Below, one piece after another: positions 25,915 through 35,343 of a stretch of 64,000 nt of DNA. A model generated the notes under the pieces. The model was not told where the DNA came from and ran no database searches. It saw only the letters and a program-made list of their open reading frames with translations. Within the stretch, counting starts at the first letter, position 1, and every line of letters begins with the position of its first letter. Both the position numbers and the translations under genes were made by a program. Source of the stretch: Methanosarcina acetivorans C2A (GTDB lineage: Archaea; Halobacteriota; Methanosarcinia; Methanosarcinales; Methanosarcinaceae); the NCBI RefSeq assembly GCF_000007345.1, contig NC_003552.1:4092001-4156000 (forward strand), read 5' to 3'.

Positions 25915-26400
25915 ATGAATAAATCGGCCTCTTTTAACGAAGTTTCACTGAAAGAAAGTGAAATGCTTCTCCTGCGAGGCACGGCAGGAATAGTGGCTAT
26001 TGTGAAAGCAGGGCCGCATGGACAGTACTTTCTGGAAACCGAAGACGAAGAGATCGTACTCGGACTTGAACCTCATGACCTGATTGTGGCTTCTGCGTTT
26101 TCGGTGGACGAAAAAACTGAAAAAGGGCTTAAATGCGTGCTCTTCATGATCCGGGAAATCAGATCCCCATTAATAGTCCTTCCAAAGAACCATCCTGCAT
26201 CGGCAAGACTTCCAATAGTGGTATCGGCTGGGAAAAAGACTGTGCTGAACTGCAATATCACACCTGGCACGCACCCGAATCAGGACGTGCTCTGCGGTTC
26301 AAATGAATTTGATAGTCTGGAGCTAACAGGAACGCCGGAGGGCGTACAGATCAAAAATATGCCATCATGTGAGGTATTAAAAATTAGCTTTGATATCTGA
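25915..26400 (+). CDS. conserved hypothetical protein, 161 aa
   Basis: A soluble protein of 161 residues with mixed beta-rich composition. Blocks such as GTAGIVAIVKAGPHGQYFLE, LIVASAFSVDE and PIVVSAGKKTVLNCNITPG suggest a small beta-barrel or sandwich. I recognise no family. There is no clear ribosome binding site before the ATG; an internal ATG at codon 17 is an alternative start. It lies 43 bp after the zinc-ribbon gene on the same strand and is probably co-transcribed with it. Confidence 0.55.
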   Translation: MNKSASFNEVSLKESEMLLLRGTAGIVAIVKAGPHGQYFLETEDEEIVLGLEPHDLIVASAFSVDEKTEKGLKCVLFMIREIRSPLIVLPKNHPASARLPIVVSAGKKTVLNCNITPGTHPNQDVLCGSNEFDSLELTGTPEGVQIKNMPSCEVLKISFDI

Positions 26401-26616
26401 CCGGCACATTTTTAAAGAACAGAGAAACGCCAGAGCCTGTTAGGGTATTTTTTTAGATCTTTTAAGAAGTCCGATTGATTACAGGATTCTGCACCTGCCA
26501 TCGATATCACCTTACGGTCTTATGCTTCCGACCTTCCGCCGATATCTTCAAAAAAATAACATTTTTCCTGTTATCTTTCCTGGAGAACGATTCAAAAATC
26601 TGCAGTTATTGCCTTA
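26401..26616. other. intergenic region
   Basis: No gene or clear signal is seen between the hypothetical gene and the left end of the IS4-superfamily element. Confidence 0.45.
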
Positions 26617-27178
26617 GTTTGACATTTCTATAAAAATAAATACTCTTATTTTCGTTATTGGTTTGATGAATCTAAAAACAAAAATAAGAGCATTCCCTAC
26701 TATTCCTAACAAGAATATATATGTTCCTATCGGCTCGATGCTTGCTGTTCAATACTTTTATGAAAAACTTAATTTCTCTGATGTTTTTGGTAAGCATAAA
26801 AGCCGAGGTTTAGATCTCAATAGTTTATTAATAGGCTTGGTGAGCTACAAGCTCACCGAGAATTTTAGCATTAAAGAAGCTGGCAAATGGTTAAATCAGA
26901 AAGAAATTCTCGAGATTTTGAATCTCGATAGTTTTCATGAAAAGGTTCTTTACAGAACACTTGAGATCCTGGGGCGCAACAAAGAGGAGATTCTTTCTGA
27001 TATTTTAGGCAATCTATTTTCCGCTTATGATTTTGAAGAGACAGATATAAACCTTGACTGGACAAGTATAACTCTTTACGGCACAAAATCCAAGCTTGGA
27101 AAGTTTGGATATAGCAGAGATCATAGACCTGATAAGCTTCAGATAACAGTTGGAGTAAGCGAACTCAAAAAACCAATT

Positions 27179-27367
27179 CATGCGTCTTCGGTTAAGTGAG
27201 GAATCATGATAAATTGCCTCCATTTTCGTAACAGTTCTCAAAAACTGTATCCCATTGAGAGTTGGAACTGGGTATCGATTTCATGTAAAATGGACAAAAT
27301 TTAAGGCGACTTTTGGTGCAAAATCGATATCCTTCAGGCAAGAAAATTCCTTAACCGATGACCAATG
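27179..27367. mobile_element. 189-bp MITE with 10-bp target duplication
   Basis: Imperfect terminal inverted repeats: CATGCGTCTTCGGTTAAG at the left and CATTGGTCATCGGTTAAG read inward from the right. The flanks are AAAACCAATT on both sides (27169-27178 and 27368-27377). It has no coding capacity. It interrupts the transposase gene exactly between the codons for Ile and Asn of KKPINIP. The parent transposase is not in this window. Confidence 0.85.
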
Positions 27368-28090
27368 AAAACCAATTAACATACCCATTGGAGTTACAGT
27401 AAACAAAGGAAATGTTCTTGATCTGCAACATTTTCCTGAGACGTATAACAAGGTAAAAAGTAAACTCAAAAAAGGATTTCTTATTGTTTTTGATAAAGGC
27501 GCTAATACAGTTGAAAACATTAAGCTGATACAGGAAGATAAGATGACATATCTTACTTCCATGAAACTGAATTCAAGTGACGATAAAATCATTGAGAAAT
27601 TTGATGTAACTAAAGCAGAACAGATAGATTCTGAGAAAGGAATTTATGGGATAAAAATAGTCAAGCCAAATAGCATTAAGTATTTCTATTTCTCAGAATC
27701 ATTACAAGAAAAACAATTGGAAGCAAAGGCAAGAACTGTTCTGAAGAAGTTACAGGAAGCAAAAGAGATACAGGAGATAATTGTCAAAAATAAAAAGCTT
27801 CCTAAAAAATTCAGAATAAACAATGAGTTGATTGAGATTGACTATTCTTTTAAGACTAAGCTCGAAGAGCTTAGTGATGATGAAGCGATAGAACTCCTAA
27901 AGAGTTCCATAATTAATGGAAGAGAAGGATTTTTCTGCCTGAAATCAGACAAGAATTTGACACTTGAAAAGGCACTGGAAATATATCGGGAAAAGGACTC
28001 TACAGAGAAAATATTCAACTCGCTTAAAAACGAAATACAGATTAAGCCGTTAAGGGTTTGGTCAGAAAATAGCATTCATGGAGCTATTAT

Positions 28091-30088
28091 CTTACTTTCG
28101 GCAGGTCGACATTAAAATGTAGAATATTTTTCACGATACTGTTTTTAAAACATTAGCTAAATATATGTTATGTTTAAAGTTGGTTAACATATGACCCAAC
28201 TCTCACGATCTATCCTACTTTCCGCACTATTTTTTCACATATAATATTTTTCGTACTTTTCTCCCATCAGTTTCAGCACTTTAATGTTTTCCTCATCTAG
28301 ATTCAATACCTTCTTTATCCTTTTTCCATCAATTTCGATCACTAATTCTGTTATTCTTCTGAACAGGAAGAATACCCATTTCATCGTTGGAGTCTGTGTT
28401 TTCTTCTTAACCTGGTTTCTAATAGCTTCTTTTGCTTCTTCCAATCTTGTTCTCAGTTTCCACTCAGCTATTGAATACAACAATAAGCACAGAACCATCA
28501 CCATTGCAAGTGCTTCTATTCTGGACTCTTTTTTCAGGTATACCTCAGACACTCTGAAACTCTTATCTTTAAGGAACCTGAACCCTCTTTCAACTGTTCC
28601 CTGTTCCTTGTAGTATTCCAGGAGTTGATCTGGAGTCAACTCCAGATCATTGGTTGCAAGAATGAACCTTCCTAACTTTGCTCGTCTTTCCTGTACTTTC
28701 TCCCGATCATGTTTAATCTCTGCTTCTATCATGTAGAAAGTCTGTACCTCTTCATCTTTTCTTGGTCTTCCTTTCTTGTTTTCAAGCCTGTGAGACTTAG
28801 TTTTTATATCAAGTTTTGTGAATTCATACGATTCATTCTCTTTCAACCATTGTTCAGCAGCCATTCTTGCGTCAGCTTCACAGGCAAATTCACGATTAGA
28901 AAGCTTTTTAAGGGATTTTTCTGCTACTTCAAGCTCCTTAATAATCTTTTCTTCAAAAGTCTTCTCTTCCTTCTTTTTCATTTCCTCTGAACAGAATACA
29001 ACCCATAACTGTTCAACTCCGCCATAACAGGACTTTGTAGAATAGCAAGAATAACGTTCATCAGAGCATGTTTTCAGAATTAAGTCGGCTATTAAGAGTT
29101 CCTTTGCTTCATTGATGGTTGCAGGAGCTCTCGATATAAAAAAAGCGTTAGTTCCTATTTCTTTCACATTATCTTCAGTATAAAATGCACTGTCTGCAAC
29201 ATGGTAGACTCTTTCATCAAGATTCAGGTTCTGTGTTAGTTCCTTTATGGTTTTGATGAGAGCTTTCTTGTCGGAACTGTTGCCATCTAATGCTCTTACG
29301 AAAAGAGGAATTCCTTTCTGGTCAGTAACCATGGAAATGGAAAAACGAAGTAAGTCGACTCTCTTGTCTTTTGGATGACCATAAGTAATGTTGATAGTTT
29401 TGCCATCATCGTTTTCATAGTCACCATAAACACTGAAATTAGTAGTATCTGTATGACAGAAACGGGGATTAATGGGAACATGTTTCATAGCTTGCAGAAT
29501 TATATAGTTGAAGAGTTCGGTTGCTCCGTGTTCATAGATTTTATCCAAAGTTCTGCCAAAAACATCGTCATTAAGGTGTTCTGGGAGAACACCTTCTCCC
29601 AGTAACCTCTCAGTGGGTAAATTTTCAAAAAAGTTTGGAAACAGGTAAAGACGGCGCTCAGTGAATCCTAAACCGTTAATGCACATTGCCTTGATAACAG
29701 TAGAATGAGGAATGTTATGGCCACTTTTCTTGGGAAGGAGAGTGTCAATCAAATCTGAAATATCAAGCTCGTCAAATACGCCAGCAATAAGACCATAATG
29801 ACCAAGATGAGTTGTAGATTCAGAGCTAGGGGAAAGAGTCATCAAGGTAAATGAGAAAAGATTTTATAAAAAATAATTGGAAGATTAAAAAATATAAAAT
29901 CCTGAAATTTTACTGCGGAAAGTGCGATCTATATAAGCACTGAACTATTTTTTCATTAAAGTTCAGTATGAGAGATTAATAATTGGTCATATGTAAACCT
30001 AACAACTATACACAATTATGGAGCATCATTTCAAAATCGCCATCAGCAAAAATTATCAAAAATTAAATGTAGACCTGCCGAAGGTAAG
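28091..30088 (-). mobile_element. IS1634-family insertion sequence (complete)
   Basis: A complete 1,998-bp element. The ends form a 23-bp inverted repeat with two mismatches: CTTACTTTCGGCAGGTC... on the left and CTTACCTTCGGCAGGTC... reading inward from the right. The target duplication is ATTAT (28086-28090 and 30089-30093). It carries one transposase on the minus strand. The same terminal sequence occurs at 53332, 62866 and in partial form near 53272 and 57318, so this IS is the probable mobiliser of those sequences. Confidence 0.93.
28235..29845 (-). CDS. IS1634-family transposase
   Basis: A 536-residue DDE transposase of the IS4 superfamily, IS1634 branch. The N-terminal region HLGHYGLIAGVFDELDI is the DUF4277-type start. 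The catalytic core shows CHTDTTNFSVYG (first Asp), HVADSAFYTEDN (second Asp) and the Glu-bearing EQGTVERGFRFLKD. The C-terminal tail is helical and basic. The frame is intact for the whole length and the IS ends are intact, so the element is probably active. Confidence 0.93.
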   Translation of the reverse strand: MMTLSPSSESTTHLGHYGLIAGVFDELDISDLIDTLLPKKSGHNIPHSTVIKAMCINGLGFTERRLYLFPNFFENLPTERLLGEGVLPEHLNDDVFGRTLDKIYEHGATELFNYIILQAMKHVPINPRFCHTDTTNFSVYGDYENDDGKTINITYGHPKDKRVDLLRFSISMVTDQKGIPLFVRALDGNSSDKKALIKTIKELTQNLNLDERVYHVADSAFYTEDNVKEIGTNAFFISRAPATINEAKELLIADLILKTCSDERYSCYSTKSCYGGVEQLWVVFCSEEMKKKEEKTFEEKIIKELEVAEKSLKKLSNREFACEADARMAAEQWLKENESYEFTKLDIKTKSHRLENKKGRPRKDEEVQTFYMIEAEIKHDREKVQERRAKLGRFILATNDLELTPDQLLEYYKEQGTVERGFRFLKDKSFRVSEVYLKKESRIEALAMVMVLCLLLYSIAEWKLRTRLEEAKEAIRNQVKKKTQTPTMKWVFFLFRRITELVIEIDGKRIKKVLNLDEENIKVLKLMGEKYEKYYM

Positions 30089-30353
30089 ATTATACTGGGA
30101 TTTATTGCTCAATTATTCATATCGCTGATGCGATATGAATTTGAGGAAATCAAGCACAAATCCACAAAATTCATCAAAAAAAGCTTGAAAAATTTGACAC
30201 TTACAATAAAGTTCGTGAAAAATGGACTCAGAAATTATATTTTTGCTAATTTTGATAAGATCAATAGCTTAATTGTAACAAAAATGGGCACTATTCCATA
30301 GAATTTATTATAAAATTAGATGGATTCATAACCTTGTGTCAAATTAGTTTGAG

Positions 30354-30738
30354 CTAAGAATAGGATAGATTTTCAATATCAATTAGTGGATACTGTCAAA
30401 TTAAGGTTACACTGTCACGTTGTTGGGGGAATGGAAGTTGAACGTTTTTCAATGAAGGCAGAAGGTCTAAAATTGTGATATATTCAAAAAACATGTTTGT
30501 TTACCAAGGAGTTTTTCAAAAAACTTCTTTTCGAATTTCAGTGAATATAACTATTCTAAAATAGAGGTTATCATTTCCGAAACTTCTTCTAGCTCAATTT
30601 GTCAAATATAACCTCAATAAATCAATTATCGTATAAAGGTCAGTTCTTTACCATATAGCAAATACGAGACTACCTTGCCCAATTAATCGTCTATCTAATA
30701 AGTTTCCTCCTCCTCAATCCTCCCACTTATATCTCTTT
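30354..30738. other. intergenic region with decayed copy of the neighbouring membrane-protein gene
   Basis: The stretch 30580-30690 on the minus strand resembles part of the membrane protein gene at 31846-32655. It shares GAACTGAC, ATAATTGATTTATTGA- and TATGGTAAAGAACTG-like words and reads, with a one-base shift, VSYLLYGKELT...YTIIDLLRLYL, against YLPYGEELTSYTIIDLLKFIF. The rest is AT-rich with TGTCAAATTA words and shows no gene. Confidence 0.6.
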
Positions 30739-31704
30739 TCATACAGTGAGATTCACATGTGGATCGAATATATTATATGACCTATTAGTAAGTCCTGTAT
30801 TAATAACATTTTTTATAATGTCCCCTCTATTTCTCTGAAGCAGTCGATCTTCATAATATTTATCTAAATTTTGCATTAATTTTAACACATCAATTATTCT
30901 AGGTAAACGTATTATATTCTCTGTTTCCGAACTATTGCTACCACCTATGTAGAAGTCACCTATGTATAAACCCGGTTGAAGGGAATTTAAACTAAAGCCC
31001 TTATATAGTTTATTTTCAAACATCACCCCTTTCTCATATGCAACTCCATGATCTTTATATGATAATATCAGTCTTTTAGCACCAATTACCTCTTGTGGTA
31101 AGAAGATATTATCTGGGCGTAATATGCCTGGATTTAATGAATACACTAATGTGCTTTCGTCTAATCCAGATATATCAGTTTTTAGATCCTCACCTGTATG
31201 TCCTGGGCCTGGCACCGGTTCAAAGAACACTGCCTCTACCTTCACACGCAAAGCCTTTGCACGATTTGCTATCTGTGTACCAGCCACAGCATTTCTGCTA
31301 TGTGATTTTATCATTACTAATATATCTGTGTCTGCTAACGGATTATTACGTTTTTTAGATGCATAGAAGTCAAGGATTTTGCACATTCCCGTTTCAATAT
31401 TATGTTCAATACTGTTGGGACCTGTGTCTTTTATGCCTTTCATAATTTCTATGGGTCCGTCTATCCCCCCTTGAGGTCCAGCTATCGTCAATACTGGTGT
31501 TTGTCCATTTTCTGACCAAACAATTTCTCCGTTTTCCATTACAGCTGCATTTTCTAAATAAACTTCTTGTTTACATATTCCTATTGGCTTCATAGAGGAA
31601 TTTAGACTTTTACCCCTCCACACATGATCACCGGATCCAGGCAGCTCCAACAACAATAGTTTTTTTCCGTAGCTTTTCCTCTCTATGTACTCCTCTTCTA
31701 GCAT
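30739..31704 (-). CDS. lipase-like alpha/beta hydrolase, effector-type
   Basis: A 321-residue protein. After a short N-terminal part (KKLLLLELPGSGDHVWRG), the segment LVMIKSHSRNAVAGTQIANRAKAL (about residues 127-150) has the nucleophile-elbow layout SHSRN seen in GHSRG-type lipases and phospholipases of toxin and effector systems. The strand EAVFFEPVPGPG follows, and a candidate catalytic His lies in SYKDHGVAYE. No signal peptide or membrane helix. AGGGAG lies 6 nt before the ATG at 31704. It lies 141 bp downstream of a membrane-protein gene, with an ISL3 transposase scrap in between. The first Gly of the usual GxSxG is Ser here, so catalysis is uncertain. Confidence 0.6.
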   Translation of the reverse strand: MLEEEYIERKSYGKKLLLLELPGSGDHVWRGKSLNSSMKPIGICKQEVYLENAAVMENGEIVWSENGQTPVLTIAGPQGGIDGPIEIMKGIKDTGPNSIEHNIETGMCKILDFYASKKRNNPLADTDILVMIKSHSRNAVAGTQIANRAKALRVKVEAVFFEPVPGPGHTGEDLKTDISGLDESTLVYSLNPGILRPDNIFLPQEVIGAKRLILSYKDHGVAYEKGVMFENKLYKGFSLNSLQPGLYIGDFYIGGSNSSETENIIRLPRIIDVLKLMQNLDKYYEDRLLQRNRGDIIKNVINTGLTNRSYNIFDPHVNLTV

Positions 31705-31761
31705 ACGATACTCCCTGCAAGTTAACTGTAGTTGTAGATGGTACGGCTTTCTTACTCACGA

Positions 31762-31850
31762 CTGCTTCATTCATCATTTTCATTACATGAAATTTATTAA
31801 ACATAATTTTTGCATCTGGAAACTCACCTAAAATTTCACTTATGATCAAG
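31762..31850 (-). pseudogene. ISL3-family transposase scrap
   Basis: About 30 codons reading EFPDAKIMFNKFHVMKMMNEAV match the conserved ISL3 transposase block around its catalytic region (typical form FPNA...DKFHVMKMMN). Both sides are missing. The scrap lies immediately after the stop of the membrane-protein gene and before the hydrolase start, and may have altered the C-terminus of the former. Confidence 0.75.
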
Positions 31851-32655
31851 GCCAACTAGGTATGTTAAATAAATCTTTTACAAATTTCCATAACTCATCT
31901 AACCCCACTTCGTCTGCTACAGATTTCAAGAAATCATCTACTTCAATTTCTTCGAGTATAGAATTTACAATATCGGGCAAAAGTTTCAGAAGGTCTTCTG
32001 GCTCAATACTACTAAATATAAATTTCAATAAATCTATTATCGTATAAGAAGTCAGTTCTTCTCCATATGGTAAATACCAAATAAAAGATACAAGCGTAAA
32101 CCCTATAATAAAGCCACAAATCATTCTTTTGGCAAGGTCGATTGCAATCAGTTTGTTAAGATGAGTTGCTTTAATCCACAGTTTCAAACAAATGGGCAGT
32201 ATGTTTGCTATAGCTATACCAAAACCAAGTGTTATTCCCTTCATGTAAAGTCCATCAGGAAGAAGATCAAATAAAAGACCAAATACGAAAACAACACCCC
32301 ATAAAACACATTGGACCAAGATAAACAGATACTGATGAAGTATTGTTGGCAGAATACTTTCCCAGTCCTTCAAATTTCGATATATTTTTTCAACAGGGCT
32401 GTTTTTGTAAATTATGTTATTATAAATAAAAAACACAATTGAAGCTATGAATACTCCTTTGATTACATTATGTATTCCTATATTCTCCTTAAAACAGAAT
32501 AATCTAAGTATAAAATCCAAGTTAATACTTAATTCGGGTGCTTTAAAACCTGCAAAACTCCACACATTAGGATTTGCAATCAGAATAAGAAATAGAAATA
32601 AGGTCAAAAGCCGAAACAATCTATTTGAAGCCGTGATATTGTTTCTTGAAGTCAT
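31846..32655 (-). CDS. polytopic membrane protein of the hydrolase module
   Basis: A 269-residue protein with about five hydrophobic segments: NRLFRLLTLFLFLILIA, VIKGVFIASIVFFIYNN, YLFILVQCVLWGVVFVFGLL, GITLGFGIAIANILPI and MICGFIIGFTLVSFIW. The last 70 residues are acidic and soluble (SIEPEDLLKLLPDIVNSILEEIEVDDFL). GAGGG 9 nt before the ATG at 32655 sets this start; a longer frame to 32700 has no ribosome binding site. No family is recognised. A decayed partial copy lies downstream of the hydrolase at 30580-30690. Pairing with a lipase-like protein suggests an effector with its membrane partner or immunity protein. Confidence 0.6.
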   Translation of the reverse strand: MTSRNNITASNRLFRLLTLFLFLILIANPNVWSFAGFKAPELSINLDFILRLFCFKENIGIHNVIKGVFIASIVFFIYNNIIYKNSPVEKIYRNLKDWESILPTILHQYLFILVQCVLWGVVFVFGLLFDLLPDGLYMKGITLGFGIAIANILPICLKLWIKATHLNKLIAIDLAKRMICGFIIGFTLVSFIWYLPYGEELTSYTIIDLLKFIFSSIEPEDLLKLLPDIVNSILEEIEVDDFLKSVADEVGLDELWKFVKDLFNIPSWP

Positions 32656-32700
32656 GACGTTGGCCCTCTTTAATGTAGCCCAAATTTGACAGAAGCACAC

Positions 32701-32926
32701 ATTTTATAATGTTGAAATGGGCTTCATGCTTCTGTTTTCTTAATACAATTCAAAGTTTTGTCTTGCATCTTATGATTTTTGGACATTTTTTAATTTACTA
32801 AGATGTAGTGTGTCAATGAAACGTGTTTTGTGTAAGAAAATACTGTATTAATTAGCAGAATCTGTCAAATTAGGGATGTAGTGTTGGTAATACCGTTACT
32901 CAGCCCTATTAAATTCATGTGCCCTT
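32701..32926. other. intergenic region upstream of the membrane-protein gene
   Basis: AT-rich sequence without a gene, containing a TGTCAAATTAGGG word near 32865-32877 that recurs near 30330 and 44450-44490. It is the likely promoter region of the membrane-protein gene. Confidence 0.4.
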
Positions 32927-33154
32927 TCATTTCTTCGCTAATAGGGCTGCTACGCCCAACTCACCAAGATTAAAAATGGCGTCTGCTCCTGCATTGCCTA
33001 CATCTCCCACGGCAGGTACTAATCCTAGAGTGACATCACTAGTCAGTTCCAACAGGACCAAGCCCAAAAATAAAGCTAATAGCTTTTGATCTTTTGATAG
33101 TTTCATTTTCGACCTCGAAGAGGACCGTCGATTACTATTATGTTTATTTTCCAT
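32927..33154 (-). CDS. small hydrophobic protein with basic N-terminus, 75 aa
   Basis: The first 25 residues are very basic and polar (KHNSNRRSSSRSKMKLSK), followed by QKLLALFLGLVLLELTSD and a Gly/Ala/Val-rich half (LGLVPAVGDVGNAGADAIFNLGELGVAALLAKK). This reads as a positively charged head with one or two hydrophobic helices. AAAGGGTGT lies just before the ATG, a good ribosome binding site. It lies upstream of the membrane-protein/hydrolase pair on the same strand (272 bp) and may belong to the same module. No family is recognised. Confidence 0.6.
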   Translation of the reverse strand: MENKHNSNRRSSSRSKMKLSKDQKLLALFLGLVLLELTSDVTLGLVPAVGDVGNAGADAIFNLGELGVAALLAKK

Positions 33155-33527
33155 GCGTACACCCTTTACCAGACTCTATTGATGAGGCAATTTTGAATTT
33201 AGGATTTGCTTATCACTTGTAACATTAGTGAATTATTGCTGTATTCAACTCTGTAAATTACCCTTATATTGAATTTGTGTTCTAGTATAAGATACTTTTT
33301 AAATAAAAGTTAAAGCCTAAAAGTCTTAAATAAAGGAAAATAAGTCTGAATCAAATTTGAGTTAAAAATTAATATTTTTCTGTTTTTTAGGCTTATGTAT
33401 CTGAATATTTCAAGAATAAAATAACTATTTAAACAATTTTTTATTTTTCTTAAATTAAAAAATGATATAAGATTTTCCACATGAAGGGGTAGTATAAAAA
33501 ATACTTCCTATAAAAAGAGTTTTTTAA
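33155..33527. other. intergenic region
   Basis: No gene supported. The sequence is strongly AT-rich, with stretches such as TTTTTTATTTTTCTTAAATTAAAAAATGATATAAG, and contains promoter-like elements for both directions. Confidence 0.45.
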
Positions 33528-33680
33528 ATGGGAAATTTAACGGAGTTATCAGAGTTTACAAAAATTTTGGTTGAAAAAAGTATTATTACTAAAGTTCCTA
33601 AAAAAGTAGAGAATTGGATAAAAATCTCAAATCCAACATATTCCCTACAAAAATGGGAGTTAAAGTTAGAAAAAAGTTAG
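33528..33680 (+). CDS. possible small hypothetical protein, 50 aa
   Basis: A 50-codon frame, MGNLTELSEFTKILVEKSII...WELKLEKS, with protein-like composition: amphipathic, Lys-rich, no cysteine. The upstream GAG is too weak a ribosome binding site to be decisive. It lies in a very AT-rich stretch between unrelated genes and converges with the aksA-like gene. It may be a remnant. Confidence 0.35.
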   Translation: MGNLTELSEFTKILVEKSIITKVPKKVENWIKISNPTYSLQKWELKLEKS

Positions 33681-33717
33681 AATGAATTATTGGAAACATT
33701 CTCATTTCTTATTCGTT

Positions 33718-34935
33718 TCAGATAGAAAACTTTTCTTTTTCGCTGGCGGAAGGTTTCTGCTCCTGCCTGACCTGAGCTATCAGTTTTTCAAGCTGCTCCC
33801 TTGAAATGCTTCTTCGCTTTTCGTCGGTACAGACCTTGACTTTTTCGATCAGGGCGCAGAGTTCTTCCCGTTCAAGGCAGAAACCGATACTGTTGATGAT
33901 CCCTTTCAGGGCTTTTGTCCCGGTATGCTTCCCGACAACAAGGTTGCGCTTTCCACCTACCATCTCGGGAAGGAAGAGTTCGTAAGTGCGCGGCTCTTCC
34001 AGGATTGCAGCGACGTGAATTCCGGACTCATGGGTAAAGGCGTTCTGGCCTACAACGGCTTTGTTTACTGAGGGGGTGATGTTTGAGTATTCCGAAATCA
34101 TTCTGGAGAGCGCGGTCAGCTTTGTTGTATCATAACGTTCAATTCCGTACTGTACCCTAAGGGCAACCAGCATTTCTTCAAGAGAAGCGTTTCCGGCCCT
34201 TTCTCCAATCCCGTTGACTGTCGTATGGAGCTGCTTTGCTCCGGCTTCGGCGGCTGCAAGGGTGTTAGCCGTAGCCATCCCGAGGTCATCGTGGCAGTGG
34301 ATGCAGATTGAAGTGTTTACGCACTTGAAGATTTCACTTACAAGGTAATGGGTGGTGGTCGGGTTCAGGATACCGATTGTATCTGCCAGGCTTACGTACT
34401 GCACTTTATACTCGTTCTCAACTTCCTTGAAAGCCTGCTTGAGGCGGTCAATCGGAGTGCGGCTTGCATCCTCGGCTGCAAAACGTACGTTTAAACCGTG
34501 GTCAGTTGCATATTCAATAGCTTCCTTAGCGCAGCCCAGCATATCCTCAAGAGTCCTGTGGTACTTGTATTTGAGGTGCATGTCGGACATTGCAATGAAA
34601 ATGCTGACGATATCGACGTCACAATCAAGGGCAGCATCAACATCTCCCTTTACTGCTCTTGAGAGGCAGCAGATCCTGGAATCATAACCCTGGTTTGCGA
34701 TTTCCTTTACGATTTCTTTTTCGTATGCGGAAACTACCGGAAAGCCGGCTTCTATAACCTCAATACCCATGGAATCAAGCTCGCTGGCTACTGCCAGCTT
34801 CTGTTCTTTCGTGAACACAACACCAGGGGTCTGTTCCCCATCGCGCAGGGTCACGTCACAGATTTCGATATCGAGGGGGCGATATTCGATGAAGTCCATA
34901 AGTGTATTTCTGGAGTACTGCTCGCTCTCTGACAT
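33718..34935 (-). CDS. aksA: homocitrate synthase-type enzyme (AksA-like)
   Basis: A 405-residue member of the 2-isopropylmalate/homocitrate/citramalate synthase family, which condenses acetyl-CoA with a 2-oxoacid. The TIM-barrel signature is present: DVTLRDGEQTPGV (about 28-40), the metal ligands in HCHDDLGMATAN, and NGIGERAGNA. The length lacks the C-terminal LeuA regulatory domain of isopropylmalate and citramalate synthases (about 500 aa). That points to AksA, which makes homocitrate for 2-oxosuberate and coenzyme B. NifV-type homocitrate synthase is the alternative and cannot be excluded from sequence alone. No adjacent aks or nif gene is present. Confidence 0.82.
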   Translation of the reverse strand: MSESEQYSRNTLMDFIEYRPLDIEICDVTLRDGEQTPGVVFTKEQKLAVASELDSMGIEVIEAGFPVVSAYEKEIVKEIANQGYDSRICCLSRAVKGDVDAALDCDVDIVSIFIAMSDMHLKYKYHRTLEDMLGCAKEAIEYATDHGLNVRFAAEDASRTPIDRLKQAFKEVENEYKVQYVSLADTIGILNPTTTHYLVSEIFKCVNTSICIHCHDDLGMATANTLAAAEAGAKQLHTTVNGIGERAGNASLEEMLVALRVQYGIERYDTTKLTALSRMISEYSNITPSVNKAVVGQNAFTHESGIHVAAILEEPRTYELFLPEMVGGKRNLVVGKHTGTKALKGIINSIGFCLEREELCALIEKVKVCTDEKRRSISREQLEKLIAQVRQEQKPSASEKEKFSI

Positions 34936-35343
34936 GGTTACTGTTTCCCGTGATTTTCCTCATTCTGAGGAATTTTTGATTATTTTTAATGATATTTGTA
35001 TTAACTGCCCCGAAAAGAATTCAAAGGCTGGATAAGAAGGTACGATGCTAAAACGACATTAAAAGCCAAAAAAACTTATATTTAGCAAGATTAAGCATTA
35101 GCTTTACCTACATATGTATAAATGTTTTCCTTGGAGGAAGCGAGTTTCCGGGAGCAATATTAGGATTTCCCGGGGAAAATAGTGGCTTTCAATGCTTTAA
35201 CCTGAGAAAAAAAGTGTCAAAAAATAAATTTTTCTAAATATCAGGATAAAAATGTGATTCTTGAGGAAAAAAGACTCAAAAAACCCTATTCGAGAAGAAA
35301 AATTAAAGTTAACAATAAAAATTAAATCTTAAAGAAAATTCTT
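34936..35343. other. intergenic region upstream of aksA-like gene
   Basis: No gene. On the minus strand, TTTATACATATG (about 35117-35106) and AAATATAAG (about 35083) are the best TATA-like boxes for the aksA-like gene. A purine-rich word near 35130-35150 (TTGGAGGAAGCGAG) looks like a ribosome binding site but has no frame behind it. Confidence 0.5.

Larger units (their letters stand above)
26663..30301 (+). pseudogene. IS4/IS1634-like transposase, broken by two insertions
   Basis: Reassembled, this is a DDE transposase of roughly 540 residues. The first part has the DNA-binding and first Asp region (NLDWTSITLYG), the second has the second Asp (GFLIVFDKGANT), and the third (LGFIAQLFISLMRYEF...KIIKKSLKNLT) is the tail after the Glu region RVWSENSIHG. 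The MITE splits it after KKPI and the IS1634-type element after SIHGAI. Joining the flanks at the duplicated target gives KKPINIPIGVTVNKG and SIHGAIILGFIAQLF in frame. The stop is TAG at 30299-30301. It is inactive as it stands. Confidence 0.85.
26617..30353 (+). mobile_element. IS4-superfamily element interrupted by a MITE and an IS1634-type element
   Basis: The outer element is recognised from its transposase, which is split in three parts: 26663-27178, 27378-28090 and 30089-30301. Approximate ends share TTTGACA words (TTTGACATTT near 26619 on the left, TTTGACAC reading inward from about 30345 on the right); these ends are tentative. Removing the 27179-27367 insertion with one target copy, and the 28091-30088 insertion with one target copy, restores one continuous reading frame. 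Confidence 0.75.
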
